This document shows, in pieces, positions 5,290 through 5,888 of a stretch of DNA of 5,888 nt. The position numbers and the translations under genes were made by a program. Location of the stretch: contig NZ_DCAO01000133.1 of assembly GCF_002311515.1 (NCBI RefSeq), positions 1 through 5,888 of the forward strand. Reading direction: 5' to 3'. Each line of letters opens with the position of its first letter. Positions within the stretch are counted from its first letter, which is position 1. Under the pieces are notes generated by a model. That model saw only the letters and a list, made by a program, of their open reading frames with translations. It was not told the origin of the DNA and searched no databases. Source of the stretch: Thalassospira sp. UBA1131. Its GTDB lineage: Bacteria; Pseudomonadota; Alphaproteobacteria; Rhodospirillales; Thalassospiraceae.

Positions 5290-5888
5290 ATGATCCGCTT
5301 CTATTACCACCCCACACCCAACCCGCAAAAAATCTCGATGATGCTTGAGGCATGCGGTTTGCCGTATGAGGTCCTGCCGGTTGATACCCGTAAAGGTCAG
5401 CAGCATGACCCGGCCTTCCGCGCCATCAACCCGAATGGCAAGGTCCCGGCGATCGTCGATACCGACGGACCAGGGGGCAAGGAAGTACGCGTGTTTGATT
5501 CAAACGCGATCCTGCTGTATCTCGCTGAAAAGTCCGGTAAGTTCCTGGGTAAGCCTGAAGATCGCGGTGAATTCCTGTCGTGGCTGATGTTCATTGCCAC
5601 CGGTCTGGGCCCGTTTTCAGGCCAGGCAGTGCATTTCCAGCACGTCGCACCTGAGGGCAGTGACTATGGCGTAAACCGTTATCGCAACGAGATCGCCCGC
5701 CACTATCAGGTGCTGGAAGACCATATGGCAGGTCGCCAATTCATCGTCGGCGATGAACTGACAATTGTTGATATCTCGGCCTGGGGCTGGATCGACAAGG
5801 CCCCGTTCGTGCACAAGAACCCGGATGTCTGGGACAAGTATCCCAACATCAAACGCTGGTTTGATGCGATCAATCGCCTGCCGGCAGC
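5290..5888 (+). CDS. Glutathione S-transferase, YfcG/YghU-like, 5' part (C-terminus outside window)
   Basis: The frame opens at ATG 5290 and runs 199 codons to the window edge with no stop. The ribosome site AAGGAG (5277-5282) lies 7 nt before the start. The protein begins MIRFYYHPTPNPQK and keeps the nu-class TPN motif (9-11), the cis-Pro dipeptide V52-P53, and D70-S71 (FDSNAI) in place of the Glu-Ser that binds the glutathione glutamyl group. The C-terminal domain shows GLGPFSGQAVHF (105-116), where the neighbour has GLGPMAGQNHHF, and the capping box TIVDISAWGW (158-167). It is about 40 % identical by eye to the divergent GST, over their full shared length, so the two are old paralogues and not a recent duplication. 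The family length suggests only some 10-35 residues are missing. Function is probably glutathione-dependent disulfide or peroxide reduction, inferred from the family; the substrate is unknown. Confidence 0.93.
   Translation, partial: MIRFYYHPTPNPQKISMMLEACGLPYEVLPVDTRKGQQHDPAFRAINPNGKVPAIVDTDGPGGKEVRVFDSNAILLYLAEKSGKFLGKPEDRGEFLSWLMFIATGLGPFSGQAVHFQHVAPEGSDYGVNRYRNEIARHYQVLEDHMAGRQFIVGDELTIVDISAWGWIDKAPFVHKNPDVWDKYPNIKRWFDAINRLPA

Noticed and set aside
1..5888. CRISPR array, tRNA/rRNA genes, insertion sequences, attachment sites, defence or phage genes
   Set aside because: No spaced direct repeats, tRNA-like cloverleaf, transposase or integrase motifs, or other mobile-element marks are visible; all long frames are explained by ordinary chromosomal families.

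Overview
The window looks like chromosomal DNA from an alphaproteobacterium, probably a marine or free-living Rhodospirillales member of the Thalassospira type. That placement rests on the moderately GC-rich codon usage, the sCache-HAMP chemoreceptor, and the mix of DUF3750, TspO and nu-class GST genes. It is inferred from general familiarity with these families, not from a database match. Six protein-coding genes are supported, two of them cut by the window ends. No tRNA, rRNA, insertion sequence, phage gene or CRISPR array is visible.

Left part (1-2346): the 3' end of a DUF3750 gene runs rightward and meets a leftward tspO gene tail to tail, with the two stop codons overlapping inside a TTAA. 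Upstream of tspO, on the same strand and 21 bp away, lies a gene for a predicted lipid-anchored alpha/beta hydrolase. The two leftward genes probably form an operon read from a promoter near 2388-2358. Both are envelope proteins: an outer-membrane-type lipoprotein esterase and a five-helix tryptophan-rich membrane protein.

Middle (2347-4410): a divergent control region of about 310 bp separates the hydrolase from a methyl-accepting chemotaxis protein with a periplasmic sCache sensor. The region holds a perfect TGTGA-N6-TCACA dyad (CRP-type operator), a candidate extended -10 element placed roughly as in CRP class I promoters, and two stem-loops in the presumed leader. A strong bidirectional intrinsic terminator follows the chemoreceptor gene and also serves the converging GST gene.

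Right part (4434-5888): two related glutathione S-transferases of the YfcG/YghU (nu) type are transcribed divergently from a 154-bp spacer. The spacer holds a 13-bp palindrome that fits the T-N11-A pattern of LysR-type operators. The second GST runs off the right end and has no stop codon in the window.

Nothing here amounts to a clearly new multi-gene system. The points most worth a second look are the CRP-like control of a single chemoreceptor, the divergent GST pair with its palindrome, and a possible permuted papain-like fold in the DUF3750 protein with Ser where Cys would be expected.
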